Source: SLAN01 sp046545955 (lineage in GTDB: Bacteria; Spirochaetota; Spirochaetia; DSM-27196; SKKC01). From it: a stretch of 19,022 bases of DNA. Of this stretch, positions 7,052-13,818 are shown piece by piece. The first letter of the stretch is position 1. Every line of letters begins with the position of its first letter. Position numbers and translations under genes: made by a program. Location: positions 1 to 19,022 of the forward strand of contig JBKGYS010000036.1 in assembly GCA_046545955.1 (NCBI GenBank), written 5' to 3'. The notes under the pieces were generated by a model, which saw nothing but the letters and a program-made list of their open reading frames with translations, ran no database searches and was not told the origin of the DNA.

Positions 7052-8713
7052 ATGGCGAAACAGCTTACCTTCAATGAAGAAGCTCGCCGCGCATTGCTTC
7101 GCGGCGTCGAACAGCTTTCCAACTCGGTCAAGGTGACCCTTGGTCCGAAAGGGCGCAATGTCCTGCTCGATAAGAAGTTCGGCGCTCCGACCGTCACCAA
7201 GGACGGAGTCAGTGTTGCGAAGGAAATCGAGCTCGAGGATTCGCTCGAGAACATGGGTGCTCAGCTTCTCAAGGAAGTCGCAACCAAGACCAACGACGTT
7301 GCCGGCGACGGGACAACCACCGCTACGGTGCTCGGCTATTCGATGATCCGGGAGGGCCTTAAGAGTGTGGCTGCCGGAATTAACCCCATGGGCATTAAGC
7401 GGGGTATGGATAAGGCCGTCGAGGCAGCCGTGGAGGAAATGAATAAGGTTCGCAAAGACATTAAAGAGAAGAGCGAAATCGCCCAGGTTGCATCCATAAG
7501 CGCGAACAATGACACCGAAATCGGTGAAGAGATCGCCAACGCGATGGAGAAGGTCGGCAAGGACGGGGTTATTACCGTTGAGGAGTCCAAGACCCTCGAA
7601 AACTACACCGATTTCGTAGAGGGCATGCAGTTCGACCGCGGGTATCTCTCGCCGTATTTCGCGACCAACCGCGAGACCATGACCACCCAGTTCGAGAATC
7701 CCTATATTCTCATACACGACAAGAAGATCTCCAATATGAAGGATCTTCTGCCGGTGCTCGAAAAGGTTGCGCAGCAGAATAAGTCGATTCTCATTATCGC
7801 CGAGGATATCGAAGGCGAGGCGCTCGCAACGCTCGTTGTGAACAACATCCGCGGTACCTTGAGCGCGTGCGCGGTAAAGGCTCCGGGCTTCGGCGACCGC
7901 CGCAAGGCTATGCTCGAAGACATCGCCATACTTACCGGTGGTCAGGTCATCTCGGAGGAGCTGGGACTCAAGCTCGAGGGAACCGATATCAGCCAGCTCG
8001 GCCAGGCGCAGACGGTCAAGGTCGATAAGGAAAACACCACCGTCATAAAGGGAGCCGGCAAGGAATCGGACATTAAAGAGCGAATCAGCCAGATTAAGGC
8101 TCAGATCGAAGATACAACCAGTGACTACGATCGCGAGAAGCTCCAGGAGCGGCTTGCCAAGCTCGCCGGCGGCGTCGCCGTCATTAATGTCGGCGCGGCT
8201 ACCGAAACAGAACTCAAGGAAAAGAAGCACCGTGTAGAGGATGCGCTCAGCGCTACCCGCGCGGCGGTCGACGAAGGCATAATCCCCGGCGGTGGAGTAA
8301 CGCTCATTCAGTCCGTCGCTGCACTCGATAAGGTGGACGTCAGCGAATGGGTCGAGGACGAGAAGGTCGGGTTCCGGATCGTCAAGCGCGCCCTCGAAGA
8401 GCCGATACGCCAGATTGCGATTAACGCGGGCGTCGACGGTTCTATCATCGCCGACAAGGCAAAGAGCCAGAAGAAGGGTACCGGTTTCGACGCGGCCAGG
8501 ATGGAATGGGTCGAAATGATGAAGGCCGGCATTATCGAGCCGATCAAGGTCACCCGTAGCGCGCTGCAGAACGCCTCGAGTATCGCAAGTCTCCTGCTGA
8601 CGACCGAGTGCGCGGTTACCGATCTCCCCGAGAAGGACGAAGGTGACGGCGGCGGAGCCGGCGCCGGCATGGGAGGCATGGGCGGTATGGGCGGTATGGG
8701 CGGCATGATGTAA
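7052..8713 (+). CDS. groEL: Chaperonin GroEL (Hsp60)
   Basis: This is the large chaperonin subunit, which forms the double ring that folds proteins with GroES and ATP. The 553-residue product is full length. The nucleotide-binding motif VAGDGTTTATVL includes Asp86 (equivalent to Asp87 of E. coli), and the second conserved acidic region is in ALSATRAAVDEGIIPGGG. The protein ends in the typical flexible Gly-Met tail (four GGM repeats, then a final Met). The start ATG follows GAGGAGA (7039-7045) at a spacing of 6, the best ribosome site in the window, consistent with high expression. There is no groES on either side, an arrangement known in spirochaetes such as Treponema. No CIRCE operator is seen, so control is not by a standard HrcA site. 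The gene is intact and certain. Confidence 0.99.
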   Translation: MAKQLTFNEEARRALLRGVEQLSNSVKVTLGPKGRNVLLDKKFGAPTVTKDGVSVAKEIELEDSLENMGAQLLKEVATKTNDVAGDGTTTATVLGYSMIREGLKSVAAGINPMGIKRGMDKAVEAAVEEMNKVRKDIKEKSEIAQVASISANNDTEIGEEIANAMEKVGKDGVITVEESKTLENYTDFVEGMQFDRGYLSPYFATNRETMTTQFENPYILIHDKKISNMKDLLPVLEKVAQQNKSILIIAEDIEGEALATLVVNNIRGTLSACAVKAPGFGDRRKAMLEDIAILTGGQVISEELGLKLEGTDISQLGQAQTVKVDKENTTVIKGAGKESDIKERISQIKAQIEDTTSDYDREKLQERLAKLAGGVAVINVGAATETELKEKKHRVEDALSATRAAVDEGIIPGGGVTLIQSVAALDKVDVSEWVEDEKVGFRIVKRALEEPIRQIAINAGVDGSIIADKAKSQKKGTGFDAARMEWVEMMKAGIIEPIKVTRSALQNASSIASLLLTTECAVTDLPEKDEGDGGGAGAGMGGMGGMGGMGGMM

Positions 8714-8725
8714 GCGTGTCGTCCC

Positions 8726-8793
8726 GCCCTCTTCAATCCCCGATCGCTTCTGCGGTCGCGGATTCCGGATCGCTCCGGCGATCCGAAGAGGGC
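8726..8793 (+). ncRNA. Predicted three-way-junction RNA structure after groEL
   Basis: Starting 13 bases after the groEL stop, three stems fit together without overlap. The closing stem GCCCTCTTC (8726-8734) pairs perfectly with GAAGAGGGC (8785-8793). Arm one pairs 8735-8747 with 8752-8764 (13 positions with one mismatch and one G-U) around the loop TTCT. Arm two, GGATCGC/GCGATCC (8767-8773, 8778-8784), is closed by the very stable C(UCCG)G tetraloop. No T-run follows, so this is not a plain intrinsic terminator. It could stabilise the 3' end of groEL mRNA, act as a processing site, or belong to a separate small RNA. I match it to no known RNA family. Confidence 0.55.
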
Positions 8794-8800
8794 CTCCCGA

Positions 8801-8832
8801 AACCGTTCGCGTGCCCCGCAACCGTACGCGTG
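8801..8832 (+). repeat. 13-bp near-identical direct repeats
   Basis: AACCGTTCGCGTG (8801-8813) and AACCGTACGCGTG (8820-8832) differ at one base and are 19 bp apart start to start. They lie between the branched structure and the terminator, in non-coding DNA. Function unknown. Confidence 0.55.
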
Positions 8833-8837
8833 AGTTA

Positions 8838-8863
8838 GCAGAGAGCCTGTCGTGGCGTCTCTG
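8838..8863 (+). other. Hairpin in the groEL 3' region
   Basis: CAGAGA (8839-8844) pairs with TCTCTG (8858-8863). The stem continues as GCC/GGC around the loop TGTCGT, with one bulged G. Together with the branched structure before it and the terminator after it, this makes almost the whole 8726-8924 interval foldable as RNA. Confidence 0.4.
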
Positions 8864-8884
8864 TGACCAGGTTTCCGTATCTTT

Positions 8885-8924
8885 AAGGCAGGAGGGTCTT
8901 TGGGCCTTCCTGCCTTTGTTTTTT
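8885..8924 (+). terminator. Intrinsic terminator
   Basis: AAGGCAGGA (8885-8893) pairs perfectly with TCCTGCCTT (8908-8916). Three more pairs, one of them G-U, extend the stem inwards around an 8-base loop. The run TGTTTTTT follows directly. This is the clearest terminator in the window. It ends the groEL transcript, or an RNA from the spacer, about 170 bases after groEL. Confidence 0.9.
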
Positions 8925-9001
8925 GGGGTTGTCGGTTTTCAAGGCACGAATCGAGCCTTTTCAAAAGTCTCGAGAGTCGCTACTGTATTGTGCCGGAGTT
9001 T

Positions 9002-9295
9002 ATGAAACGAGACGAGTTTATTTTTTCAATCGGCTACCAGGGTAGCGCGGCTATGGTCGACCTGGAGGCATCCAAACGCTTTGGCAAGTACTCTACCGAG
9101 GAACTTGCCCGGGAAGGGTTGTATCGTGCGGCTTTCTGCTCGGCATTGTACAGTGGCGAAGACCAAGAGCTCGAGGCGTTCAAGCGGGTGTTCGAGCCGG
9201 CGTCCGGGTATGGCAACGTAAGTGTGGAACAGCTCAAGCGGCTTTTCGGCGTCAGGGGTGTTCCGGAGAATGTTACAAAGGTCGTATATGTATAG
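9002..9295 (+). CDS. Small conserved-looking protein of unknown function (97 residues)
   Basis: I do not recognise this family. The frame is open from 8900, but the upstream part lies over the terminator, and ATG 9002 follows CCGGAG with good spacing, so translation should start there. The product is soluble, mixed-charge and apparently helical in the middle (YSTEELAREGLYRAAF, then GEDQELEAFKRVFE). It has one Cys and no signal peptide or membrane helix. It begins MKRDEFIFSIGYQGSAAMVD and ends VRGVPENVTKVVYV. Codon use resembles its neighbours. It sits alone between the groEL terminator and the yajC promoter region, transcribed in the same direction. It is probably a real gene because of its start context and ordered composition, but nothing in the sequence reveals its role. 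Confidence 0.75.
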   Translation: MKRDEFIFSIGYQGSAAMVDLEASKRFGKYSTEELAREGLYRAAFCSALYSGEDQELEAFKRVFEPASGYGNVSVEQLKRLFGVRGVPENVTKVVYV

Positions 9296-9322
9296 CCCGG
9301 TTCCGGCGCGGTGGCTGTTAGC

Positions 9323-9350
9323 TTGACGCCGGATATTGCGCTGTGATAGC
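9323..9350 (+). promoter_or_regulatory. Candidate promoter for yajC-secD-secF
   Basis: TTGACG (9323-9328) matches the -35 consensus at five of six positions. Sixteen bases on, GATAGC (9345-9350) is a poor -10, but it is preceded by TGT, giving an extended -10 form. The yajC start is 32 bases further on. Confidence 0.4.
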
Positions 9351-9382
9351 GTCTGAAATCTTACTAACAGGGATAATTTATT

Positions 9383-9790
9383 ATGTCAGCAATCTATAGC
9401 GTACTTCCCGTGCTGCAGGCGCAGCCGGCCGGTGGAGGCGAGCAACTTCTGTTTCCGCTGGTAACATTCGGTCTGATTGCAGCCATTATGTATTTTCTGA
9501 TCATTCGGCCGCAGAACAAGCGGCAGAAGGAACAGCAGAAAATGATTGACGCGCTCAAAAAAGGCGATCGCGTCGCGACAATTGGCGGCATTCGCGGCAC
9601 CGTTGTGGGACTGAAGGAGGACACGGTTGTCCTGAAAGTCGACGACAACGTGAAGCTTGAGTTCTCGCGAAGTTCTGTAAGCTCCGTACTCGAAAAGAAA
9701 GCGAAGGGCGGGGGTAAGCAGGGTAAGCAGGCTCAGTCCGAAGAGGGTGAGGAACCCGACGAACAGTCCGAGACGGAAGAGAGTAATTAA
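9383..9790 (+). CDS. yajC: Preprotein translocase subunit YajC
   Basis: YajC is a small inner-membrane partner of SecD and SecF in the accessory complex of the SecYEG channel. The 135-residue product has a short periplasmic N-terminus and one membrane helix (about 22-42, LLFPLVTFGLIAAIMYFLII). The family signature RPQNKRQKEQQKM follows it directly, then a small cytoplasmic beta domain (GDRVATIGGIRGTVVG ... DDNVKLEFSRSSVSSVL). The tail from about 108 is Lys/Gly-rich and then strongly acidic, longer than in E. coli YajC (110 residues). The start ATG follows AGGGA at about 9 bases. It leads the canonical yajC-secD-secF order; a 128-bp spacer with a hairpin separates it from secD. Confidence 0.95.
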   Translation: MSAIYSVLPVLQAQPAGGGEQLLFPLVTFGLIAAIMYFLIIRPQNKRQKEQQKMIDALKKGDRVATIGGIRGTVVGLKEDTVVLKVDDNVKLEFSRSSVSSVLEKKAKGGGKQGKQAQSEEGEEPDEQSETEESN

Positions 9791-9815
9791 ACGTAGTTAG
9801 GGTAAGAGCCGGTAC

Positions 9816-9842
9816 AGCCCGTGTCCGTTCGCGACGCGGGCT
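9816..9842 (+). other. Hairpin between yajC and secD
   Basis: AGCCCGTGTC (9816-9825) pairs with GACGCGGGCT (9833-9842), ten pairs including one G-U, around loop CGTTCGC. Only three T residues are at its 3' end, so termination would be weak. It could reduce read-through into secD or protect the yajC end of a processed message. Confidence 0.5.
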
Positions 9843-9918
9843 TTCGGCAGCGCAAGTAGTCCGGGCGACCAGGCTTTCGCCCCTGCGCGTGTCTCGGGCC
9901 CTTCTGGAGTAGCCATTA

Positions 9919-11652
9919 ATGAGTAAGCGTTTTCGGTTTTTTATTGTCCTTATATTCATCGCGATCGCAGGAATATTTCTCGCACCGACGGTCCGCTGGT
10001 ATGCCTTCATTCCCGAGGACGAGAAAGAAATCGCCGCGTCCGGGAGAGCGGGAATACAGCGGTTTGCGGAGGGGCAGGCTTCAGACGCGCTCGAGGAGTT
10101 GTCGTCGATCGCGCAGGAGGATCCTGACTCTGCGGTTCCCGACCAGTATTCCTATATCTTCGATCAGGCGCGGGAGAACAGGCAGGATGTAGACGATGAC
10201 GTGCCCGATGAGTGGACTGTAGGCGAGTTGCTCGCGAGCTTTCCCGACGAACAAGCGGCGTTCGAAGCGGTCGAAGGATACTATCGCAGTCGTATGCAGA
10301 ATCTCCGGGACATGCGATCGCGAATTATCGAGCTCGGGCTCGACCTGTCCGGTGGTGTAAGCGTCATGCTTTCGCCCGACCGTGACAGCCTTGCCGAGCG
10401 GCTCGACCGCGAGCCGTCCGATGAGGAGTTCGAAGAGGCTATTGATCTCGCCATGGAAATTCTGCGGAACCGGATTGATCAATTCGGCGTGACCGAACCT
10501 CAAATCCGTGAGACCGAGGGCGGGCTTATTTCCGTCGAGATTCCCGGTGACGACGACCGGGACCAAGTCGACTCGTTCCTGCAGGGACGCGGAAGTCTGA
10601 ACTTCCACATTGTCCATGACGACGCCACCGAAGAGCTGATCGAGTATCAGCGCTCGAATCCCGGCTGGAATCCACGGGAGGATGAACTGCCCGATTTCGT
10701 TCCGGCCGGTACGCGAGTGTTGCCGTACGTGCAGCGAGATGAATACGGACTCGATGAAGTCGTGCAGTACATAGCTATCTACGAGGATCTCGAGGAGTAC
10801 GGTCTTCCGGGCGATCATATTACCGAGGCGCAGGTTGGCCGCGACCAGCTGACGAATCAGCCGGTCGTAAACTTCGTGCTCGACGGTGAGGGCGCGGACC
10901 TCTTCGCCCGACTGACGCGCGATAATACCGGCAACTCCATGGCGATTGTCATGGACGACAATGTGCGGGCCTACGCGAGTATTCGAGAAGAAATACCGAC
11001 CGGGCAGGTCAGGATCGACGGTGGGTTCACGGTCGCTGAGGCAAACGATCTCGCAACGGTGCTTCGCACCGCCGCGCTACCGGTGGATCTGCAGGTGCAA
11101 AGCCAGCAGGTAATCGGCGCGTCGCTTGGCGAGGATGCGATACAGTCGGGGCTGCTCGCGGTAACGGTCGGGTTTGCGCTGGTAGTTGTGTTCATGGCGA
11201 TATATTACAAGGGAGCAGGGTTGGTCGCCGACTTAATTCTTGTCCTGAACCTGTTTTTTATTGTTTCGATCCTTTCGGTGTTTAACCTGACGCTTACGCT
11301 GACAAGTATTGCCGGAATTGTTCTTACCGTTGGTATGGCGGTCGACGCCAACGTCATCGTCTACGAACGAATTAAGGAAGAGTACCGGCTCGGTAAGAGC
11401 GCCAAGGCGAGTATAGCGGCAGGCTTTCAAAAGGCTATGTCTTCGGTGCTCGACGCGAACGTTACCACGTTCATCGCGGCGATCTTTCTGAGCCAGCTCG
11501 GCACCGGTCCAATACAGGGCTTCGCCGTCACACTGGCGGTGGGTATTGTGTCGTCAATGTTCACCGCGCTGTTTGTATCGCGGTTATTCTTTGACTTTGG
11601 CACCGACGTACTGAAACGACAGAACCTGAGTATCGGCTGGGGTGTTCGATGA
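9919..11652 (+). CDS. secD: Protein translocase subunit SecD
   Basis: SecD is the large RND-type subunit that uses the proton gradient to help pull proteins out of SecYEG. The 577-residue product begins with a membrane helix (7-22). The conserved LGLDLSGGVSVML (139-151) marks the start of the first periplasmic domain, followed by EILRNRIDQFGVTEPQIRE and LQGRGSLNFHIV. Five C-terminal helices run from about 410 and contain GMAVDANVIVYERI (472-485). About 90 mostly acidic residues separate helix one from LGLDLSGG, far more than in E. coli; this may be a lineage trait. The ATG follows GGAG at a 10-base spacing. The stop overlaps secF as ATGA. Confidence 0.97.
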   Translation: MSKRFRFFIVLIFIAIAGIFLAPTVRWYAFIPEDEKEIAASGRAGIQRFAEGQASDALEELSSIAQEDPDSAVPDQYSYIFDQARENRQDVDDDVPDEWTVGELLASFPDEQAAFEAVEGYYRSRMQNLRDMRSRIIELGLDLSGGVSVMLSPDRDSLAERLDREPSDEEFEEAIDLAMEILRNRIDQFGVTEPQIRETEGGLISVEIPGDDDRDQVDSFLQGRGSLNFHIVHDDATEELIEYQRSNPGWNPREDELPDFVPAGTRVLPYVQRDEYGLDEVVQYIAIYEDLEEYGLPGDHITEAQVGRDQLTNQPVVNFVLDGEGADLFARLTRDNTGNSMAIVMDDNVRAYASIREEIPTGQVRIDGGFTVAEANDLATVLRTAALPVDLQVQSQQVIGASLGEDAIQSGLLAVTVGFALVVVFMAIYYKGAGLVADLILVLNLFFIVSILSVFNLTLTLTSIAGIVLTVGMAVDANVIVYERIKEEYRLGKSAKASIAAGFQKAMSSVLDANVTTFIAAIFLSQLGTGPIQGFAVTLAVGIVSSMFTALFVSRLFFDFGTDVLKRQNLSIGWGVR

Positions 11653-12785
11653 ACCGTGTAATAGATTTTCTGAAGCTACGATTTGTGTTTATTGCCGCCT
11701 CGGTGGTCCTCATTGGTGCAGGGCTTGCAGCCACGATCACCGTAGGAGGATTGAATCTTGGAGTCGATTTTCAGGCGGGCCTGCGGCAGCAGGTGGAGAT
11801 TGACTCGAACGAGGTCACGGTAAGTCTCGATGACGTTCGCAATGCTCTCGAGGAGTTCGACGGTACGCAGGTGCAGAGTGTGGGCTCCGACTCCGAGCAG
11901 CGTTATTCGATTCGCGTTATCGCGGACGGGGGGGATGATGGCGAAGCGTCTGACCTTGCCGCCGATATTCTAAGCGTTCTTCGCAACGAATTCGGTGAGT
12001 CGGCGGTAAGCGAGGAAAGCTCTGACTTTGTGGGTGCCGCGTTCTCGGAAAACCTGGCCCGTCAGACGTTTGTGCTGATCTCGGTCGCGCTCGCGCTTAT
12101 CCTTTTATATGTATGGATTCGGTTCCGGTTGGCGTATGCGATAAGCTCTATTCTCCCGCTCATCCACGACTTGGCGTTTATGCTCGTGTTTATCGGCGCC
12201 TTTCAAGTCGAGATTTCAACGGCAACCGTCGCCGCGTTATTGACGGTTATCGGCTACTCGTTGAACGACACGATCGTCATTTTCGACCGTGTGCGTGAGA
12301 ATGAAGCGCTCATGCGGGGGGCAAGCTTCTACGAAGTGGTGAATACCAGTATCACCCAGAGCATGACGCGAACGATCATCACCTCGTTGACGACGCTTCT
12401 GGCGGTTATCGCCATTTATATTTTTGCGAGGGGAACGGTTCAGGATTTCGCGCTTAACCTGATCGTCGGCGTAATTGTGGGTACATATTCGTCGATCGGG
12501 ATCGCATCCCCGGCGTTGCTCGCGCTTCAGAGGCGTATCGGCCATAAGCGCAAACAGGCCGACGGTGCGAAGGCGGCCCAAGTTAAGAGCGAGGCGCACA
12601 GACAACAGCCGGCTCCCGCCAACGCAGGAGCCGCTGCCAGCGCCGGTGGTGGAAAAGCAAGCGCGCCGCAGGTTGACGAACGAAAGGCCGCTGACGTAAA
12701 AGAAGAGATCCGTCGGCAGCGCGCCGCAGCCGGCAAAAGCGCCTCGGGTAGATCCAAAGGCAGCTCTAAGAAAAAGAAAAAATAG
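11649..12785 (+). CDS. secF: Protein translocase subunit SecF
   Basis: SecF pairs with SecD in the inner membrane to drive the late steps of export. The 378-residue product has the N-terminal helix (about 11-31), GVDFQAGL, a short periplasmic domain, and five helices holding the signature GYSLNDTIVIFDRVREN (202-218). After the last helix, from about residue 295, an 84-residue cytoplasmic tail is rich in Ala, Lys, Arg and Gln. It ends in a cluster of five lysines, which is unusual for SecF. The tail may contact RNA, ribosome or lipid head groups, but this is inference. The start overlaps the secD stop (ATGA), so the two are coupled and made in similar amounts. Confidence 0.97.
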   Translation: MNRVIDFLKLRFVFIAASVVLIGAGLAATITVGGLNLGVDFQAGLRQQVEIDSNEVTVSLDDVRNALEEFDGTQVQSVGSDSEQRYSIRVIADGGDDGEASDLAADILSVLRNEFGESAVSEESSDFVGAAFSENLARQTFVLISVALALILLYVWIRFRLAYAISSILPLIHDLAFMLVFIGAFQVEISTATVAALLTVIGYSLNDTIVIFDRVRENEALMRGASFYEVVNTSITQSMTRTIITSLTTLLAVIAIYIFARGTVQDFALNLIVGVIVGTYSSIGIASPALLALQRRIGHKRKQADGAKAAQVKSEAHRQQPAPANAGAAASAGGGKASAPQVDERKAADVKEEIRRQRAAAGKSASGRSKGSSKKKKK

Positions 12786-13038
12786 CCGAGGTGTCGGTGT
12801 CGGAGTCTTCGCTAAGGTGGCGATGTCTTCGGCGTCGCCGCCGGCCTCTGAGAGACATTACAAGTTGCTTAAGTAGTTGCGCGCATCCTGTCGCAGGCAA
12901 TGTGCGCGAACGCGGTACCCGCTATGAGGTGGACAGCGAGCGTGGCACGACGACGGTCTTTCCTTCCGAGACCCGGTGCCATCTCGCGATATACTGAAAC
13001 GTTTTAGTGTCGGCAGCTTGCGTGTTCCGACATGCCGC
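12786..13038 (+). other. Structured gene-free spacer between secF and the hydrolase
   Basis: I find no supported gene here; the short open frame 12791-12997 is Arg/Ser-rich and unconvincing. The spacer contains three consecutive hairpins. The first, 12816-12842, has loop TTCG closed by C-G and one bulged T. The second, 12876-12911, has GTT(G)CGCGCA pairing with TGCGCGAAC and an inner CCTG/CAGG. The third, 12912-12922, is GCGG-TAC-CCGC. None is followed by a T-run. TATACT at 12990-12995 is a possible -10 for the next gene, without a good -35. Confidence 0.45.
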
Positions 13039-13044
13039 GAGGAA
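13039..13044 (+). promoter_or_regulatory. Shine-Dalgarno site that decides the hydrolase start
   Basis: GAGGAA lies 6 bases before TTG 13051. The other in-frame candidate, GTG 12976, has no comparable site, and a possible -10 at 12990-12995 lies downstream of it. Confidence 0.55.
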
Positions 13045-13050
13045 TTGCTT

Positions 13051-13818
13051 TTGGACTTACACTATCGGGAACTGGGAACAGGTGATGTCGTTGTCGTTCT
13101 CCATGGGCTGTTAGGAACCGGTGACAATTGGACCGGTGTCGCGCGTGCGTTGTCCGGGACGTATCGGGTTATCCTGGTAGACGCGCCGAATCATGGGAAA
13201 TCGCCCTGGACCGACGCGATGGACTATCGCTCGCAGGCATCCGCCGTCGCAGCGTTCATCGACTCGCTCGGGCTCTCCCGAGTCCGCCTCGTCGGACACA
13301 GCATGGGTGGAAAAACGGCCATGGCGGTCTCACTGCAGCGTCCCGAGCTCGTGGAGCGCGCTGTTGTGGTCGACATAGCGCCGAAGCGATACGAGCCGTC
13401 TCACGAGAGGATACTCACCGCGATGGAAACACTTGCCGGGGCCGCGCCGGAGTCGAGGCGTGAGGCCGACGGTATACTCTCGGAAAACGGAATCGCCGAC
13501 TCGATGGTTCGCGCCTTTCTTCTGAAGAGCTTCCGTATCGATGGGCCTGAAGGTCCCGGATGGAAACTCAACTTGCCTGTGATCCGTCGAGAGTACCGAT
13601 CGCTCATCGACTGGCCCGATTTCGGTGAGGCCAGGTACGATGGTCGTGTCGGAGTGCTCTACGGAAGCCGGTCATCGTACGTGTCCGAAGACGACCGGTC
13701 GCTTTTTACCGGCTACTTCCCCTCCACCATTATGCGTCGCATCGACGGGGCGGGGCACTGGGTTCACGCTGATAAACCCCGGGAAGTAACCTCGGCGCTT
13801 TTTGAGATGTTGCAGTGA
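13051..13818 (+). CDS. Alpha/beta-hydrolase, YbfF/ABHD11-type esterase
   Basis: This is a serine hydrolase of the alpha/beta fold, probably acting on small esters or acyl thioesters; the true substrate is unknown. From TTG 13051 it has 255 residues, typical of the YbfF-like group. Motifs are the oxyanion loop HGLLGTGDNW, DAPNHGKS, the nucleophile elbow GHSMGGKTAM (Ser in the centre), the acidic DIAPKRYEP block, and GAGHWVHADKP carrying the catalytic His near the end. An in-frame GTG at 12976 would add 25 residues that precede the first beta strand and look unrelated to the fold. TTG is preferred for its ribosome site GAGGAA. The stop overlaps the glgX start as GTGA, so both are likely translated from one message, although no metabolic link to glycogen is obvious. 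Confidence 0.85.
   Translation: MDLHYRELGTGDVVVVLHGLLGTGDNWTGVARALSGTYRVILVDAPNHGKSPWTDAMDYRSQASAVAAFIDSLGLSRVRLVGHSMGGKTAMAVSLQRPELVERAVVVDIAPKRYEPSHERILTAMETLAGAAPESRREADGILSENGIADSMVRAFLLKSFRIDGPEGPGWKLNLPVIRREYRSLIDWPDFGEARYDGRVGVLYGSRSSYVSEDDRSLFTGYFPSTIMRRIDGAGHWVHADKPREVTSALFEMLQ

Noticed and set aside
6968..8821. A 617-codon open frame on the minus strand opposite groEL
   Set aside because: It is the antisense shadow of groEL in high-GC DNA. It extends over both flanking spacers, matches no family I know, and has no convincing ribosome site.
12791..12997. 68-codon open frame after secF
   Set aside because: It is Arg/Ser/Cys-rich, overlaps the hairpins, and shows no recognisable domain or good ribosome site.
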